Source: Tranquillimonas sp964472855 (GTDB lineage Bacteria > Pseudomonadota > Alphaproteobacteria > Rhodobacterales > Rhodobacteraceae). Taken from it: a DNA stretch of 64,000 nt. Positions 61,911 to 64,000 of the stretch are shown one piece after another. Where the stretch lies: assembly GCA_964472855.1 (NCBI GenBank), contig CAYYMJ010000007.1, positions 1-64,000 of the forward strand. The letters run 5' to 3'. Position 1 is the first letter of the stretch. Each line of letters begins with the position of its first letter. The notes beneath the pieces are model-generated. The model was given only the letters and a program-made list of their open reading frames with translations. It did not search any database and was not told where the DNA came from. Made by a program: the position numbers and the translations under genes.

Positions 61911-63317
61911 TCACCCCGCCGCCAGCAGCCTGTCGGACAGCCGGCCAATCTGCGCCTCCAGGCTTTCGGCAACGTCCAGCGCGAAGGCATCGTCATGCAT
62001 GGGCCCCACCAGTTGCACCCCCACCGGGCGCCCGTCGGCCAGCCCGGTGGGCACCGCCACCGACGGCAGCCCCAGCACGTTGATCACGAACAGCGGCGCC
62101 TGCGCCGCGATGATCTGCGGCAGCGTTTCGGGCCGAACGAAATCCTGATCGTTGTCGAACGGCGGCACCAGCGACGTGGGCATCAGCAACAGATCAATGT
62201 CGTCAAACATCTGCGCCCACGCCCGTTGCCCGGCAAGCCGCTGGGCCAGGCCGGCCAGGAAACCCTGAAGATCGCGGCGCTGGTAATACATCATGAAACC
62301 ATCGGTCAGCCGGTTCATCTCGGCCGACCCGGCCTCGCGAATGGCCGGGCCGAGGGCATATTCGGTCTCGGTGAACAGCATGTCGCCCCACAGCCGCGCC
62401 AGCAGGTCGGCCTGCGGCGGGACGGTTTCAACCAACCGGTGCCCGGCGGCGCGCAACCCGTCGCAGGCCGTGGCCATCGCCTGTTCGACGCCCGGGTGAA
62501 TGGGGGCGGAGAAGGGGTTGGTGGCAAAGCCGATGGTGATCTGCCCCTCGCGGCGGCGCCCCGAGTTGGTCGCGCCGCTCCACTGCGGGTCGCGGCTGTC
62601 GCGCTGCGCCATGGCCCGCAGCCCCAGCCGCACATCGGCGATCGACCGGGCAATCGGGCCCTGCGTGCTCATCATCATGGTCAGGGGCGGGCGTTCTTCG
62701 CCGGCACTGGGGTTAAAGGCGGGAATACGCCCCAGCGACGGGCGGATCGACGCGACCCCGCAACAATAGGCCGGATAGCGCAGCGATCCGCCCAGATCGT
62801 TGCCATGGGCGATGCTGCCGATGCCCATCGCCACCGAGGCCGCCGCGCCGCCGCTTGACCCGCCGGGCGTGGCGTTGGCATCCCACGGGTTCGACGTGAC
62901 CCCATAAAGCGGGTTGGACGTGAACCAGCGCAAGGAAAACTCGGGCGTGTTGGTGCGCCCGATCACGATGGCCCCGGCCGATTTCAGGTTGGCGACAACG
63001 GCGCTGTCCTGGTCACAGATATTCCCGGCCTGCGCCGGTATCCCGTTGGAATTGCTGAACCCCGTCTGGTCGGTGTTGATCTTCGATGTGACAGGCACGC
63101 CCAACAGGGGCGGCAGATCGTCAGGCAGAGGCGCGGCGTCGATCCGGCGGGCAATTTCAAGGCTGCTGTCATCAACCTCGGTCACCGCGTTGATGCCGGG
63201 ATTGACCGCCGCGATCCGGTCAAGATGCGCCGAGATGACCTCGGTCACCGAAACCGCCCGCCTGGCGACCCGGTCGGCGGTTTCGACCGCGCTCCACCCG
63301 ATGATTTCGCTCGTCAT
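61911..63317 (-). CDS. Amidase (amidase signature family)
   Basis: The 468-residue enzyme has the complete Ser-cisSer-Lys triad: Lys in VTSKINTDQTG, cis-Ser in ATPGGSSGGAAASVA and nucleophile Ser in GNDLGGSLRYPA. It hydrolyses an unknown amide to carboxylate and ammonia. It is convergent with the MFS gene and does not seem to be part of the amino-sugar operon. GatA is unlikely because no gatB/gatC are adjacent and the C-terminal part differs. The start at 63317 gives MTSEIIGWSAVE. Confidence 0.88.
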   Translation of the reverse strand: MTSEIIGWSAVETADRVARRAVSVTEVISAHLDRIAAVNPGINAVTEVDDSSLEIARRIDAAPLPDDLPPLLGVPVTSKINTDQTGFSNSNGIPAQAGNICDQDSAVVANLKSAGAIVIGRTNTPEFSLRWFTSNPLYGVTSNPWDANATPGGSSGGAAASVAMGIGSIAHGNDLGGSLRYPAYCCGVASIRPSLGRIPAFNPSAGEERPPLTMMMSTQGPIARSIADVRLGLRAMAQRDSRDPQWSGATNSGRRREGQITIGFATNPFSAPIHPGVEQAMATACDGLRAAGHRLVETVPPQADLLARLWGDMLFTETEYALGPAIREAGSAEMNRLTDGFMMYYQRRDLQGFLAGLAQRLAGQRAWAQMFDDIDLLLMPTSLVPPFDNDQDFVRPETLPQIIAAQAPLFVINVLGLPSVAVPTGLADGRPVGVQLVGPMHDDAFALDVAESLEAQIGRLSDRLLAAG

Positions 63318-64000
63318 GTCGTGAAGTCTCCGCAATCGGCGTCTGCAAGTCTTGGGTCAGCTTGGCCGAGGCACGGCCGAAAGTCTGGTCTTTCACTGCG
63401 TCATCGTCCGGCTTGGCTGCGCCGATCCCGAATATCGCAATGCGGGTCGGCAGCGCCAGCACCGCCTGAAAGGCGCGTCCAGGCGCCATGCGCGGCACGG
63501 GCACGCGCGCGCGGCCAGTCAGCGCCCGAACCGCGCCGCGCAATCGGGCCACATTTTCAAGGCACGCGGCCGCACAGGCGCGGCCAGGGCGCGGGCAGAA
63601 TCTGCACAGGCGCGGCCAGGGCCCCGCAAGGCCCCGGGGTTCCCGCGAACCCACCGCCGCGCCACGCTCAGAACCCGGCGCCGTGCGTCGCGCGGGCCCG
63701 ATCCGTCCAGTTCCAGCGCCGCCAGATCGGCACGCCCTTCGTCACACAACCGCCCGACAAGGCGGCCGGCAGCCCGCCGTTTCGCGCCGAACTGGAAATG
63801 GAACCCCCCCGCCGCCACCCCGGCTTGCCGGGTGATGCCGCGTCGAACCCGCTTTCACGCACCCCCCCCGAACCGTCGATCGCTGCTGCCACGCTGCACC
63901 GCCGCCTTCGCCATTCACTCGGTGCGCCCCGGCATCATCACGGTGCCGAACCTCGAAATCCGCGTGCCAGGCCCACCGGTCGCCCCGGTTCAGCTTCAAG
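63318..64000. other. Terminal region, no gene recognised
   Basis: Short open frames exist on both strands but none shows a known family, a ribosome-binding site with a plausible N terminus, or codon use like its neighbours. The last 100 bases read on the plus strand as a protein-like segment (RPGIITVPNLEIRVPGPPVA) without a start, and might be part of a broken gene. The upstream 37 bases of the amidase gene hold its likely leader. Confidence 0.5.
63572..63621 (+). repeat. 18-bp direct repeat, period 32 bp
   Basis: GCACAGGCGCGGCCAGGG occurs at 63572-63589 and again at 63604-63621. A related GCGCGGCCAG stretch occurs slightly upstream, at 63507-63516. It lies in the region without a recognisable gene and may be a relic of small tandem duplications. 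Confidence 0.6.

Overview
The window looks like chromosomal DNA of a member of the Rhodobacteraceae (Alphaproteobacteria). It is GC-rich, and it carries arrangements I know from that family: divergent hemC/hemE, a membrane-anchored cytochrome c beside prephenate dehydratase, yejABEF, the tesA/ABC-permease pair, dnaX-ybaB-recR, a small SRP RNA and the alphaproteobacterial regulator TrcR (DUF1013). I cannot name a genus from sequence reading alone. No insertion sequence, prophage or CRISPR array was seen.

Layout. 1-8.4 kb: a 5'-truncated tRNA-Lys, tRNA-Met(CAT), a ketopantoate-reductase-like gene, an ABC exporter of the lipid/macrolide type with divergent tesA, an FAD-linked 2-hydroxyacid dehydrogenase and an MFS transporter. 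8.4-16 kb: a tandem hairpin repeat, the haem genes hemC, hemE and hemF, a short-chain dehydrogenase lacking its catalytic lysine, an RsmC-like methyltransferase, clpS, a HAD phosphatase and a secreted D,D-carboxypeptidase with a SPOR domain. 16-25 kb: yejABEF peptide importer, cytochrome c, pheA, a SRPBCC protein and nudC. 25-36.5 kb: a 5'-nucleotidase-family phosphoesterase without a signal peptide, SRP RNA, a DUF1330/ankyrin pair, dnaX with a cytochrome P450 lying between it and ybaB-recR, trcR, an RNase T2 and a DMT transporter.

36.6-47 kb is the most interesting part. Beyond a tRNA-Pro lie a leftward AMP-forming CoA ligase and a rightward, mostly translationally coupled operon: Rieske reductase, Rieske oxygenase alpha and beta, CoA ligase, a thiolase-fold protein lacking the catalytic Cys and His, a zinc-ribbon/OB protein fused to a degenerate SDR, a metal-dependent cyclase-family hydrolase and an intact SDR. 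The gene content fits an aerobic indole-3-acetate route through dioxindole-3-acetate, its CoA thioester, isatin and isatinate. This is an inference from family content, not a demonstrated function.

47-48.3 kb holds a secreted Sel1-repeat protein interrupted by 100 Ns. The same 55 bases flank the gap on both sides, so it is probably an assembly join rather than missing gene sequence.

48.4-62 kb is a chitooligosaccharide/amino-sugar utilisation locus. Leftward are two permeases, a binding protein and an ATPase of a CUT1-type ABC importer, an oxidoreductase, two SIS-domain deaminase/isomerases, a ROK kinase (NagK) and NagA. Divergently transcribed are a GntR/HutC regulator, a cytoplasmic GH20 hexosaminidase and an MFS permease. 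A TGGTATC-N8-GATACCA palindrome sits in the divergent promoter region. The scheme would be import of intact oligosaccharides, cytoplasmic cleavage by GH20, then phosphorylation, deacetylation and deamination. The window ends with an amidase gene and about 0.7 kb in which I recognise no gene.
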